Shown piece after piece: positions 32,330 to 44,555 of a stretch of 64,000 nt of DNA. Below the pieces are notes generated by a model. It searched no databases and was not told the DNA's origin. It saw only the letters and a program-made list of their open reading frames with translations. The DNA is from Dendrophyllia cribrosa (lineage: Eukaryota; Cnidaria; Anthozoa; Scleractinia; Dendrophylliidae). Positions within the stretch are counted from its first letter, which is position 1; every line of letters starts with the position of its first letter. Made by a program: the position numbers and the translations under genes. The DNA is taken from NCBI GenBank assembly GCA_024195265.1, contig JAJLRJ010000006.1:14691639-14755638 (forward strand). Direction: 5' to 3'.

Positions 32330-32880
32330 TTAAACCATCATACTAGTGCCTACAAAGCCATTTGAAGAAATCTACTTTAAATGAATCTAGTTGTTTACTT
32401 GCCTTAAAAATCCAATGACCCTTGTAGAGGTCCTTGTAAGTTCACGAGCAAAAGAGGCCGAAATGTAAACGGCGATGTCTTATATACTCGTAAATCTATA
32501 CGCTCGGCCGGACTGTCACGTTCATCTATTGTCAGATTAGATTCTAACGCCCTTTGCACCGTCATGCTACCAAAGCCGAGAATTTTATTTGCACTTGCGC
32601 AAGGAAAAAGAATGGTTCAAACCATCAAATCAGTGTCCACAAATAAAGGTACAGCGTCGGCGTACAAAAGAATGGCCATAAATCAAAACGCGGGGACGCG
32701 AAGAAGCCATTGTGAGAGATCTACTTAAAATAAATCTACTTGTGTACCTACCAAAAGAGTCTTCAAATGACCCTTGTAACTCAGGCATAGACCGAAAGCA
32801 TACCCTCGGCCTGAATATCACGTGTATTTGGTTTGCGATTGCTATTTTTAGTTTCGCCTATTCGCGTCAGTTTAGATTTT
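32330..32880 (-). pseudogene. Decayed SGNH-hydrolase-like fragment, two tandem partial copies
   Basis: At 32711 on the minus strand a frame opens MASSRPRVLIYGHSFVRR, which looks like the block I (GDS/GHS) region of SGNH-like proteins. It is followed, in another frame, by ILGFGSMTVQRALES. A second direct copy at 32330-32520 keeps the flanks (AGAGGCCGAAAT, CTAGTTGT) but lacks the GHS part. Another such copy is at 50350-50640. Likely remains of a transposon-associated or amplified gene. Confidence 0.35.
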
Positions 32881-33020
32881 CAGTACCGCATCCTTAGTTT
32901 GACGTTTTGAACATCTAGCTGGATTAAATCGAACTTGAAATTGTCTGAACGTATTGTGTATCTTCGTTCTGTGTGTTTAAATCAGTCTACGAGTCGATAT
33001 CCCAAAGCCCAGGGAAAATT

Positions 33021-33182
33021 TGAGTGACGAGCCTGGGGCTACACCTGCAATGTTATACTATTCTATAGTTATTTCCCTTTTTGCCGTAAAATTACGAGAT
33101 AATTTGCGTGACGAGCCTGGAGCTACACCTGCAATGTTATACTATTCTATAGTTATTTCCCTTATTGCCGTAAAATTACAAG
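33021..33182. repeat. Tandem duplication, 84-bp unit x2
   Basis: The GTGACGAGCCTGG(G/A)GCTACA unit is repeated with only a few differences; ends at TGCCGTAAAATTAC. Confidence 0.9.
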
Positions 33183-33582
33183 TCACGTAGGATTACAACA
33201 TGTGGTATATGGAAGGAAAATGTGAAAATATCGTGATCTATTCTGCGTTAGAGCGCAGAACGTACGGGAGGATTTGCAATTTTTTGTATATTTTTATATA
33301 GGTCTTGATAGATGAAATCCCATATCTCGGTCGGATGGAAGAATTCATGAGAATTGGTAATTTCATGCCTTTCATAGACAAATTCAGGAAACCCGGTATT
33401 TGTCGCGCGCTAAAAAGGATATTGTGCGTAAGACAAGTTAACACTAAATGTCGGATAAGAGTCATGACCTGTGGCTCCTTAGACGTCTGCTTATTGATAA
33501 CGTCCATTAACGAGGCGTTATCAGTAAATATTGTTAATTATAGCAGCGTTTTGTTTTGTTTGTTTGGTTAGGTTTTTTTTTG

Positions 33583-33622
33583 GGGGGGGGGGGGGATGGG
33601 GGGGGGGGATGGGGGGAGGGGT
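33583..33622. repeat. Poly-G rich tract
   Basis: GGGGGGGGGATGG repeated; possible slippage site. Confidence 0.85.
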
Positions 33623-33822
33623 CGAGTCAGCTGAATTTAGTATTTGGGTCTATTTGGTCATCATTTTGGTTTTGCAAAACTTTGGAGGCTGGAGGAGTGA
33701 AAGGGATGAGGAGGAGGCCTTGCAGCCTGACTCCCACTCCCTTGGTCGCGACTTTTGACTCGCCAGGCATATTGTTACTCGACATCTCAGATCCCCGCAA
33801 AGTCAGAACAATGACAATAGGA

Positions 33823-34628
33823 AATCGCTGACCCTGGGAACGAGGTTGCAGTTACAATAGCAAATCAATTTTTCTCCCCAACGCATGGGACATCTCACAT
33901 AGGTTAAAATTTTATACCGATCGTCAGCCGGGGTCCAAAGGCTTCGCCAGTAGATTTGTCTTTATTCAAAAACTATAATAACGGTAAAACCACAACGACA
34001 AACCGATGAAGAGTACCGGATCTATCGTAGACCTGGATCAGTAAAAATCTTGAAATAGTAAAGGTAACTGTGAACGGCAAACTGATCCTTACGGCAAGAA
34101 GAAAAGATAGAAAAGATAGAGACAGAAGTGAAATAAAAAAACAAACAGTAGAATATATTTGCCCGATATTTCGGTTTGCAAAACAAACCTTCTACGGGGG
34201 CTAAAAAACAAAAATGAATACATAAATAAATTTCTGTATTTGTTTTTTAGCCCCCGTAGAAGGATTGTTTTGCAAACCGAAATATCGGGCAAATATATTC
34301 TACTGTTTGTTTTTTTATTTCACTTCTGTCTCTATCTTTTCTATCTTTTCTTCTTGCCGTAAGGATCAGTTTGCCGTTCACAGTTACCTTTACTATTTCA
34401 AGATTTTTACTGATCCAGGTCTACGATAGATCCGGTACTCTTCATCGGTTTGTCGTTGTGGTTTTACCGTTATTATAGTTTTTGAATAAAGACAAATCTA
34501 CTGGCGAAGCCTTTGGACCCCGGCTGACGATCGGTATAAAATTTTAACCTATGTGAGATGTCCCATGCGTTGGGGAGAAAAATTGATTTGCTATTGTAAC
34601 TGCAACCTCGTTCCCAGGGTCAGCGATT
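33823..34628. repeat. Near-perfect 806-bp palindrome
   Basis: Arms of about 385-390 bp run from AATCGCTGACCC (33823) to GGGTCAGCGATT (34628), centred at about 34225 on a short AT-rich loop. I found a single arm mismatch (GAAGGTTTG versus GAAGGATTG). Each arm contains a motif of CCCCCGTAGAAGG, a stem and ACCGAAATATCGGGC, which resembles a decayed hammerhead core of Penelope-type repeats. Just outside the right arm GGGAACGAGGTTG is repeated. Confidence 0.9.
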
Positions 34629-36860
34629 CTGGGAACGAGGTTGTTGTAACTGATACCTAATCATGAACAAATTCATACGGACAACAAAATTAATCGTGCA
34701 ACCTCTCGCGCAACAATCTTGCGTTGCAAATTGCAGTCCGAATGTTGGGCGTATTACATCACAAGCCAGAGGGTCGATTTTAATGCACGCATTAATGCAC
34801 GCATTAGGGGTCCACATTCGCCTCGGAAGTTCACGCGTTTGAATAAATCTTAATTACTTTCACACATTCCTTTTTACACTCTATAATCTCTATCTGTCTA
34901 AAGTTATCGTTTCCAGAGGGAAAAAACAGACTTATGAAAACTTTTTAATAGGTATTGTACTTAATATTCAGCAAAAATAAATTTGATCTCTGCGGCAGAC
35001 TAGACATAAATTTCGAAACCATGGGTAATAATATTTTGCTGCGTACCTTTCGCGCTGTTTAGCAATGATTTTTCGATGTTTATCGCGTTTTATCGCCATG
35101 CTTGGGTTCTTATTGACTTGATTAGCTTTTATTGGTCACTTGTGCGTCGATCCATCCGGTGAAATATTTGTATTTGTATGATGTTTCGCAAAAAATTGCA
35201 ATGTGTAATGGTTAGCGATCTAAACGAGGAAAACGGCGGCCGTAGCGGTAAGTGACCGACTTAGAAATAGAACCGAGGCTTCAAAGGAAAGTATGTAGAT
35301 GATGTTTTATTTTTGATAGTTCGAATTTAAGCAGATTTAAGGCGAAATCTCTGCCGTAGGGAATTTTACCTGATCAGGGACAATTAATTTTGCCATGCGG
35401 GCGGACGACGGATAAACTGCATTAGGTCGGAATACTTGTAAGCTTTTTAGCAAATTTCGCACAAACATCATTTTATAAATGCTTTAAGTCCACGAATAAC
35501 TAAAGCGAAATCCTGTAAGTTCTTAGTATTAAATTTTATATAAAGAATTATTTGAAATTATGAAAACACGACAGATCCTAATAGTCAAATGAAAGCCCGC
35601 TAAATATCCGAGAATTCCCGCCAAAATGTTCACGCTTATGACGCCATTTTCGCAGATTAGTATTCTGCTCTATTTTGATTCCTGGATAGACTTACGCCTT
35701 ACACAGTTGCTTTTAATTCGAAAATATCTGATCAAATTATTCACTGTAGCTGTGCAATACATATCTGGATATTTAGCTTTATATATTTAGCTCATTTAGC
35801 TTTCAATCGCCGTGTTTGAGCTTACGGCGTGATCAGGAGATTACGGCTGGAGATTAGAACCGGCATTCGTGGCAGTAGACTAACTATAATTATAACTAAG
35901 TTTGAGACTAGGAAAATTTTCAAAAATCGTGTACACAGCACAAGACCGAATATTAAAATTTCAATCACAGTGTCACACTCGACTGAATCCCTCCATGTAA
36001 ATACATAACATCGAAATACGTTTGTTAACTGAACTGAATACTTATAAACTAGTAGTAATCATAGATTATAGTGCGTCTCCTTATCCCGTGGCACCTCGTC
36101 TTGACCTAGTACCTCAGTTTCATGTCAGCCACTGTTTAAAAGGGCTATGCCGTCGCGGGATATGTCACGCAGGCAAAAATGCCGGGCCGACATCAAACAA
36201 ATTCACGCTGTCGCCGTGGGATCGGGAAAAATCCTGCCGTGCTGTGTACTCCGAAAGGTCTAAGATTTTTCAGACATATAAATAATCTATTTCTCTTGAT
36301 TTCATTTCGGTTATTTCTCCGATTCTGAAATCATACTGCTCAGTACATGTACTAATACCGGAACCGGAAATGAGAAATTTCTGAGGAAGCCTGAAAAAGT
36401 GCTCCCTTGATAAACTTCTTGGACACCGCGTTAATGGAGCATGAAATCGACGATTAAGTCATGCAACGAATTTCGCAGGATTTTTCGGATAAAATTACAA
36501 CTACCAGTTGCAAATAAGACACAAGACTGTTGAATATAATTCGGTATTTAGGTGAAAGCTTCCCAAATCAGGCAGAGAACCACAGCAAAATCAAGATAGA
36601 ACATTCAAAACATACCAGAACGGTAGCGAGGAAAATCCGATAACTTCTTGCTTGATTCCAAAGAGACCCAACAACTTACTTGGTCCGGAAATGAACCATT
36701 CGTCCAATTTTTCCACTTCGTACTTTTAGTAGGCATTGAAATATTGTGCCGTACGATTCCAAAATCGGGAAAATATCCGAAACTATAAAATCAAGATCGA
36801 CAAATAGATTATTCACATGTGACATTTCGGAACCCCAGCTCCCAAGAATGATGCCTGATT
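34629..36860. other. No gene seen
   Basis: Contains GCATTAATGCACGCATTA near 34790 and otherwise featureless AT-rich sequence. Confidence 0.5.
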
Positions 36861-36866
36861 TCCACG

Positions 36867-37046
36867 CGCTGGGAATGCTGGATACTATTGTGACGTTTCA
36901 AGATGGCGCAGATTTGGTACCGACACTTTTCTCGATTCGTCCCGCTTAGCCTAGACGACGCGCTAAGAATGCTGGATACTGCTGTGACGTTTCAAGATAG
37001 CGCAGATTTGGTACCGACACTTTTCTCGATTCGTTCCGCCTAGCCG
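36867..37046. repeat. Tandem duplication, 94-bp unit x2
   Basis: AATGCTGGATACT(A/G) to TTTTCTCGATTCGT repeats once with few changes. The first copy is in a short open frame with no recognisable protein. Confidence 0.9.
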
Positions 37047-38330
37047 ACAAGATTAGGAAGCGTCTCCTTCGTCGACGCAATAAATCCTTTATTCTGAACA
37101 ATGATATTGCTATACCATACTTTTATCCAAGCACTGACTGTACTGAAAAGTTAGTTGTTGAAAAAAAACACAGCGTTTACACTTGCACGTACGCTTGCGT
37201 CGCGCCAGTTCGTAGCCAGTTTCTTGTACCTTTGCTTGCTCATGCTTACGCATCAGTAAGCTTGGGTTCCTGATTTAAATAGCTATGCGACATCAATCAG
37301 TACCGAAGTTTTTCAATTAATTTAAAACAGTTTCTCTTTATTCCTGCTTTCCGCACTAACGCGCAAACTCTTTAATGATGGCACTGTACGAGCCGATGAA
37401 CTCACTAACACGCTTTTTACTATCTGAAATTAATGCTTCAATGAATCTAATTCCTTCGATCTGTTTCACTTTATCCAAACTACGACACTTTTTTTGACAA
37501 TACTGATTAGTTGAATGGAATAATGCTTAATAAAAAAGGTATATTTAAAGCGAAAATGACAGAATTAAATCGCCAAAAATAGACTGTAAAAGTATTTTTA
37601 ATAAAACTCGCGCACCTTCAGGGTTATGCAGATTATCCATGTAGAACTCTACAATTTGCAAGAAATACTGTTGTTGCTTTCCTTCGTATTTGCTTTTGTT
37701 CGATATATTTCTTGAAATGGTACAAGTTGATGGAGAACGAGTGGTCTTTCTTTCAGATTGTGAAAGGCATTTGTTAATTATACAACTACCTAAAACTTTT
37801 AAGCCTGCTACAGGCGCGTCAGGGGTAGACGGTATAGCGCAAACATGCTAGAATCGATTAGCAGGTTCTTTGGATCCCATTCGGGTAATATCTAAATACT
37901 CTTCACTGTAGCTCCTCAATTTCGCATACCTTTCGAGTAGCACAACTTACCTTTGAATAACTGGTGTTGTAACGGTCTTTACGACTTCAGTCTGAGCTGT
38001 TAGCAAACCGCACCCAAACGATATACCACTCGAACACGAACGTGGTAATCGATTCAGGGATGTCTCTGGAGATGTCACTACCTAGCTTTTCTGAACCTCC
38101 GTTTTTATTGGTCCATCATATTGAATACCTCTTTTGTTATTTATCCGGTAAGTTCTACTCGTGCCAAAAATAAATTGGATACTCTTGAACCGCCGTCAGT
38201 ATACAATTAAACTGTAGTCAATATCGTTGGTTGGTTTCTCGGGTTCATTGATTTTCTAAGAAATCTCCGTTACGGGTCATAGTGTTCGGAAGAATAAAAA
38301 CAGTATAAAAGAAAGTTTTGTATGTTTCCA
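37047..38330. other. No gene seen
   Basis: No domain, TIR or tail found. Confidence 0.5.
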
Positions 38331-38335
38331 GACAA

Positions 38336-38495
38336 TGTAGTCTGTTCACAGACTTTTCCTTTTTAGCCGAGCGCGGAGGGCGAGAAAATTTTCCTGTCGC
38401 CCTAGGGGCTCGTTCTCGCGCTACGCGCTCGCACTCGCACGCGTTCGCTTCGCTCACGCTGGGCTAAAAATAAATCGGTCTGTAAACAGACTACA
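38336..38495. mobile_element. MITE with TGTAGTCTGTTCACAGAC ends, GACAA duplication
   Basis: 18-bp TIRs (one mismatch), GACAA on both flanks. Interior is a GC-rich run of GCGCTCGCACTCGCACGCG type. 160 bp. Confidence 0.8.
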
Positions 38496-39399
38496 GACAA
38501 CGGGGCACCAACGTTAATATGTGATTATCTTTCAGCATACGGGTAGTTTTGTTCTACATTTATTTATAGCTTTTCTAACACATTCCAAGATGAGATAGTG
38601 ATTCCCGTTAGCGGACATTCCTGTAAGCGGCCGTGGACACTTTCAGGGGTTACGATTTAGACGTTTAGACGATCATTGGGGCCGTTTTTGTTTCTATCTG
38701 GATGAAATTTACTGTTACAGTGAATTTTTTTACTGTTAGTGTTAAAATGCCTAAAATCTAACTGTTTTATGTTAGAGAGCCCAGACATTAAGTGCTAAGT
38801 GTTATCGAGGTACCCCCACTAAGACCCTCTTATATTAAAGTGTTTAGATCCATGTTTCCATGGTTTTTTTTTTCTGCGGGGGTTGGTGTTTGAGTGTGTC
38901 ACTTGCTTTTTTCGTGTTTTTACAATGTTTTTTGCCCTATTTCGAACGTTCCACGGAGTTGTTTCTTCCACTGTTGTGGTGTTTTGCACGATAAATAAAT
39001 AAGTCGCCATTTATTTGTCTTTTTTATTTGTAACGTGTTTTGAAGATTAAGTCAAAGCTCAGATTAAGCGAGCGTATTCGTCAAGTATCAATGTACAATA
39101 AATATTGGATGTTGTTTTTTTCAGTACAGCGAACACGTATATATGCATAAACCGGCGCAAAAAAATTTACAGCATGTATATTGTTACTAGACAAATGACT
39201 TGCAACATAATTTCTTAAAAATATGTAAATACCGTTATTTCACACTGAGTTCCTCATTAAGATATGTTCCTGGTTTTCAGTAACGCAATTATTTGGTTTA
39301 GAATTAATTGGATTTTGAACAGAGATGACAGAAAGCTCATTAAATGTAACAGCGATGACGGCTAGAAAACATGAAACAGACTGTTTGGGTGCGAACTTC
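38496..39399. other. No gene seen
   Basis: AT-rich, short frames only. Confidence 0.5.
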
Positions 39400-39402
39400 T
39401 TA

Positions 39403-39967
39403 GGGCCTGTTTACATGGAGGGAGGGTGACCCGGGTACCAGGGTCACCCTCCCAGCCGGGCTAACACATAGCCCGCCTTTACATGGGCGGGCTATTAGGG
39501 CGGGCTATCATATAGGTGAGCTATCATATAGGTGAGCTATCTTTTTTTTTTTGGCGGGCTCTTAAATTGTTTTGGCGGGCTCATGTTTTGGCGGACTTGT
39601 TTTATTGTAACGGCACGCTTTATTAAGCACGACATATTAACAAACATGGCAGCAAGAAGAAAGGCTATAGCGGCGAGTTTGCTGTTTTTATTGCTTGTTT
39701 TCGCGGGTAATTTCAAGTCAAAAGAAATAGCCCGCCTAGGAGGGTAACCCTGGGGTGACCGTTTACATGCAGAAAAGATAACCCGCCTAGGAGGGTTACC
39801 CTGGCAAGCAGACAGGGTGACCCGGGTAGGCGGGTGACCCTGTCTATCATGTAAACACTTCAGTGTGCTATGTAAAGAAATGTATGAAAAGTTGGCCCTC
39901 CCAGGGTAGCCCGGCTAGGAGGGTGACCCTGCTACCCGGGTCACCCTCCCTCCATGTAAACAGGCCC
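39403..39967. mobile_element. PIF/Harbinger-type MITE, TTA target duplication
   Basis: GGGCCTGTTTACATGGAGGG and its inverse, TTA on both flanks (39400-39402, 39968-39970). Subterminal GGGTGACCCGGGTA and GGCGGGCTAT repeats. An interior frame from 39646 (MAARRKAIAASLLFLLLVF) resembles the very start of a Harbinger nuclease ORF, suggesting a deletion derivative. Confidence 0.8.
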
Positions 39968-40087
39968 TTACTGCGTTTAAAACAATGGGTTCACGCTTAG
40001 CGCGATATACTAATCCGCCACAAATATTTCAATTATGCGACCTTCAGCGTCGTTTCGTTCCTAAAATCGAGCCTCTGGCTTCTTATG

Positions 40088-40262
40088 CCACCTACGTGCG
40101 GGTAGTGTCGAAAACGAAGCACTCGAAAACGAAGACCGAAGCACGAAGCACCCTGATAGTCGAAAACGAAGCACCCAAAACTCGAAAACGAAGCATCCAA
40201 AGTCGAAAACGAAGCACCCAAACTCGAAAACGAAGCACCCTAACTCGAAAACGAAGCACCCT
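40088..40262. repeat. Minisatellite of TCGAAAACGAAGCACCC units
   Basis: About eight imperfect 16-18-bp units; an inverse array is at 44107-44252. The array is open in several frames, which produces meaningless long ORFs. Confidence 0.85.
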
Positions 40263-40689
40263 TTTAATATACGTTTTCGATTTTCGATCCGAAAAATTAA
40301 AAGAACCACACTTGTGATCCGGTTTCGATTGCAAAACAGTCACACAAGTACAAATTACACTGCTTTCCAGGGTGTCTCGAAAACTCAGACCTCGGATCCG
40401 TAAAACGTAGACCCTCTGGGTGTTTCGACAGCTCAGAACCAAAAACCTTTTAAAGTGGTACTACGACGAAAATTTTTGTCTTTCTTTTCGCCTTTTTTTT
40501 TACTTCAGTTTATCCAATGAGTTCATAATAACATAAATCGCTATAATTTAGAACGATATAAGCTTACTGAATCTAGATATTGCTGGCCGAAAACCGCCGA
40601 AAACCACCGAAAATCCGGCCGCCATTACTCAGTTTAAAAAGTCAAGCCCGTGATTATTCTATAAAGCGGTTTCACGTGTGAGTTGTCTC

Positions 40690-41020
40690 GTGACGTCATA
40701 TTCGCAACGAAGATCGTGGCCATTCCTTGGACAACAGCGAAAGAACCACCAAAAGAAAAGGATTTGGAGACGTCTTCGCCGTAAAATTTACTTTCCAGTT
40801 CGTCGGAAAGCGTTGCGAAGGACAATTTTGGCGAAGAACTCGATGAATTTTCAGGACCTATTTCGTTTCATGAGGATTTGGCGACGTATGGCTTCAGAGA
40901 ATAAGCTGCCGAATTGGGAGGCAAGAATGGCTCAAGAAGCCGAAGAAGACCGTCAATTTCAAGGAATTTTTACTCAGAAAGTGGACGTTTATACATGGTA
41001 CGATAAGGATTTTTTTTTTA
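40690..41020 (+). pseudogene. Fragment resembling P2X7-like C-terminal-domain transposon genes
   Basis: GEELDEFSGPISFHEDLATY in one frame is followed by LPNWEARMAQEAEEDRQFQG and IFTQKVDVYTW in another, then a possible donor GTACGA. The order (acidic GPIS box, RMAQEAEED-x-QFQ, V-x-x-W) recalls N-terminal parts of cnidarian proteins with a P2X7-type cysteine domain. A frameshift is required. Family assignment is from memory of general pattern and is weak. Confidence 0.3.
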
Positions 41021-41112
41021 AATATTTATGGTGAACTTTTCCCCGTTTGAGTTTGGTAAGCGGATTATAATGGCTGTTTGCAGACGCATCGAATCTTGAC
41101 TTTTGTTTACAA

Positions 41113-41280
41113 TACGTGTATTAGCATTCGACACTGAAGTTTAGCCATAAAGAGCAAATAAAGTCAACTACGTGTATTAGCATTCGACACTGAAGTTTAG
41201 CCATAAAGAGCAAATAAAGTCAACTACGTGTATTAGCATTCGACACTGAAGTTTAGCCATAAAGAGCAAATAAAGTCAAC
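41113..41280. repeat. Exact tandem repeat, 56 bp x3
   Basis: Three apparently identical 56-bp units beginning TACGTGTATTAGCATTCG. Identity implies very recent expansion. Confidence 0.95.
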
Positions 41281-43695
41281 TGCTCGATTACTATTTCTCA
41301 CTGGATTCAGTTCCTTGAGTTTCTACAGTGCAAAACTAAACGAATAAATTGGTGTTGTAGAAAAGTAAACGATGTTGTTCTTACTGTTGTTGATAACACT
41401 GCAGACATCAAGTGTACAGCTCAGGTAGCTGACATCTTGACTTATTGTAAACCCCATCAATAGTCCCAGTAGCACATAGTTAAATTTCCTTATCCTTCCT
41501 TGGTCTCCAAGGATGCATAAATCCGAGTGAATCAAGCAAATCAGTTACTCAGCCTCGTGCAAAGTCAACACAATAATAAGCACTGGGTTCTTAAGTCTGG
41601 AACAGCTAGCATCTGTCAGTGTGTATTTTTTAATTCTCCCAAAATCACACAAGTTTAGGCATATGAAAGTTTAATGTGCAAGTTTTGAAAGAATGAACAT
41701 ATTGATATATATAACCATTATTTGATTTTCTAAGAAAGGAATTTGCAGAATGAAATTTATTAATACTGTTACATGTTACTATCATCTTGTTGTCTTAAAA
41801 CTTACTGCTGTTTCAACAGTGTGTGGGTGAAAGGAATACATTGTAGCTTAGCACAAGAGATCACAAGGCAATACTGTGGTTTCTTATTTTGCTCTTATTC
41901 TTTATTAAGCCAGGTTCTCATGGCCTCAGAGAAGGCCCTGCAAAATAGCAGATCATAAAAAACTCCAAATATCTTGGATATTTGACATACTGAAAATCCT
42001 CTATTAACCAACAACAACAAAAATCTTTAACCCCCCTCCTTTTGAAGAAAGAAATTGCCTGCAAAGTTGAGTTCAGTTGCACTACCAGTATGCAGACACT
42101 GTATGAGGAAGGCCCTTCCTAGAGAACATCACAAGCAGTATATTTCCAGTACATACCAGAAATGCCTCCTCGAAGTACATTAGTTTGCAAATAAACACCT
42201 TGATAATTTATTTGATGGTACCTCACCTGCAATACACCCGGGATACATTGAGTAGCTAGGTGCATAAAAGGGCTAATTTTGATTTTTGACATTTTTCACT
42301 TACAATAAATTGTGTTTTATTATCCAAAAGCAAAATACCATAATTTCTGTTGCTCTTGTTGCTGGTTACCATAAGCTGATTTAAAAGAGATTTGGTTAGA
42401 CATAAGCATCCCACACCTTTGAAAATATATTTTGACCTGAAATGTATTTTGTCCTTTCCTTCTGTGAAAATACTGGATCTTTTGGCCTGATTGGCTCCAT
42501 TTACTCTATCTTACATGAACCTGTTATTACTTGAGCAAGAGAGTACACCATTGACTAAAAAAAAAACTTTGTCTGTGAAAAATGTTAAAACTCTACATGA
42601 ACCCTTTATGTGCTGAGCCAGGAGCTCAATGAAAAAACAACAACAGAAAATAGCAGTAAATGAAAACTAGGCTTACTAAAGTAAATAAAATGTTGTATAC
42701 ATGTAAACAAAAAAAGTTAATCTTGCTAGTATATACAGTACACTGTGTATGGAGCTCTGCTTTATAGATGCTGCTTAATACTGACAATAATATTGATTAT
42801 TGCAGACAGTTTCCTCTGTCCCAATTGAATTAAATCCAATGTTTTTTTCTTTAAAATTGCCCTTCCAACTGTGTTGTTATAAAAGATATCTAATAGCATT
42901 CAACTGTACCTTTATTAGAAAGCACGATGGCTTTGCAGGTAATTAGTTATCTGACATGTTCACATTTCTTGATAATTAGTTGTTTACGGGGTCAGATTCT
43001 CCATTAACAGGAAAGTTAATGAAAAGAGGTATTGCAAATACACACAAAGAAAGTGGCTGGGTAATAATCCAACATTGCTCACTACATCACACACACACAC
43101 TGAGTGCTTGGAAGAAACCACCTTGGGGGATATTGCCTCACAGTTTCATTTTGGGTAGATTTCAACGTTAAATCCAAACATATACATGATTAAAAGGAAC
43201 AAATTTAAATGGAGTATGCTATCCTGATTGTAAACAGAAATGTTTCATACCTGGGGCAATGCCACCTTTTCTAGTATCACTTTGAAAAGTAAAAAAAAAA
43301 CACATTTGTAAAGGAAATCAAAAAAATAATGCTTTAGTTTTGTTGACAATGAAACTATAATTAAGCACCTTTGACTGCACATGGACTGGATTGCAACTTA
43401 AATAAAAAATGGTTCTTCCTTTGTGTATTGGAAAAATCACTTAATTTCTGTTACTTGTTCTCTGTTGAAGGAATCGCTTTGATCCAAGAGCCAAAGTTAG
43501 TTAAATAATTAGTAGTTTTGCACACGAAAACAAAATCCCCTAGACATTACCCCTTTAAAATGTAAAAAAATAGTACAAGATGCATCAAGGATGCAGTCCC
43601 ACTGCACTGTGCTTTATTAAATTTTTAATCTGAAAATATTGCAGAATAAATAACAATGACCAACAACAATACAACAGTTAACATGTGTCAATAAA
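41281..43695. other. No gene seen; AT-rich
   Basis: 2.4 kb without recognisable coding, TIRs or LINE tail. Contains (CA)n at about 43087-43101. Texture resembles the interior of the 3.9-kb elements at 44.6-55.1 kb, but no alignment was found by eye. Confidence 0.5.
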
Positions 43696-43705
43696 CAACA
43701 ATTTG

Positions 43706-44050
43706 AGGGGGGTGTACTCCCTTATATAAGCTATATAGGTATGTACGGCGCTAAAGGGTATGGTTTTCAAGCCGTTTTGGTGTGAAATAGGGTATTAGAT
43801 TTTGACCATTTTGGCCTGAAATAGGGTATGGTTTGCGCACTCTGGTCTAGAATTGGGTACGGTTTTAAGAAGAAGCTACGTTTTTCATCCCATGAGAAAT
43901 GCGGTTTGATTAACATCGGGAATTAGAAGCCCTTCTCAAATGTTTACGCAAACAGAAGCACTTCCTGGTCTGAAATAGGGTATCGAATTTTGGGTCAGGT
44001 CTGAAATGGGTTAGGGAAAATTGCATACAGTATTTTGGTGTGAAATAGGT
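43706..44050. repeat. TACTCCC / AGGTATGT repeat, copy 2
   Basis: GTACTCCCTTATATAAGC, ATATAGGTATGTACGGCG, then several GAAATAGGGTAT units. Related to 28843-29178 and 57420-57870. Confidence 0.6.
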
Positions 44051-44106
44051 ATTTCAATTCAATTCAAATCGAAAAAGTATAGCGGGTTTTATGAGGTCAT
44101 CAAAAA

Positions 44107-44252
44107 GTTCGGGTGTTTCGTTTTAGAGTTTGGGTGCTTCGTTTTCGACTTCGGGTGCTTCGTTTTCGAGTTTTGTGTGCTTCGTTTTCGACTGTCAGGG
44201 TGCTTCGTGCTTCGGTCTTCGTTTTCGAGTGCTTCGTTTTCGATACTACCCC
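44107..44252. repeat. Minisatellite of GGGTGCTTCGTTTTCGA units (inverse of 40.1-kb array)
   Basis: Same unit as at 40088-40262 in reverse complement, with matching outer flank (ATACTACCCCTACGTGCGG versus CCTACGTGCGGGTAGT). The two arrays probably belong to copies of one element in opposite orientation. Confidence 0.85.
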
Positions 44253-44386
44253 TACGTGCGGAACAAATTTTCACGTTGTAAAAAGTAGTGAAAAGTGACG
44301 TCTACTTTCTGCAACATGAAAATTTGTTGGATACGTAGGTCACGTGATAATACGCACACCATCGGGACTGCAACCTGCAACACAAC

Positions 44387-44555
44387 ATTCTCTATTTTCG
44401 AATTGCCCATAATACATTTTGTTTGCCCCCCCAAATTTTGCATGAACTATTGTTTGTAAATGCTCTTGGGAGGACTGCGTATTCAAAACAATAGTTTATG
44501 CAAAATTTGGGGGGCAAACAAAGTGCATTATGGGCAATTCGAAAATAGAGAATTG
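44387..44555. mobile_element. Palindromic MITE
   Basis: ATTCTCTATTTTCGAATTGC to CAAATTTTGCAT is repeated in inverse at 44485-44553; arms about 68 bp with few mismatches around a short unique centre. Confidence 0.8.

Noticed and set aside
39985..40442. Several long overlapping frames on both strands
   Set aside because: Produced by a minisatellite of 16-18-bp units that is open in several frames.
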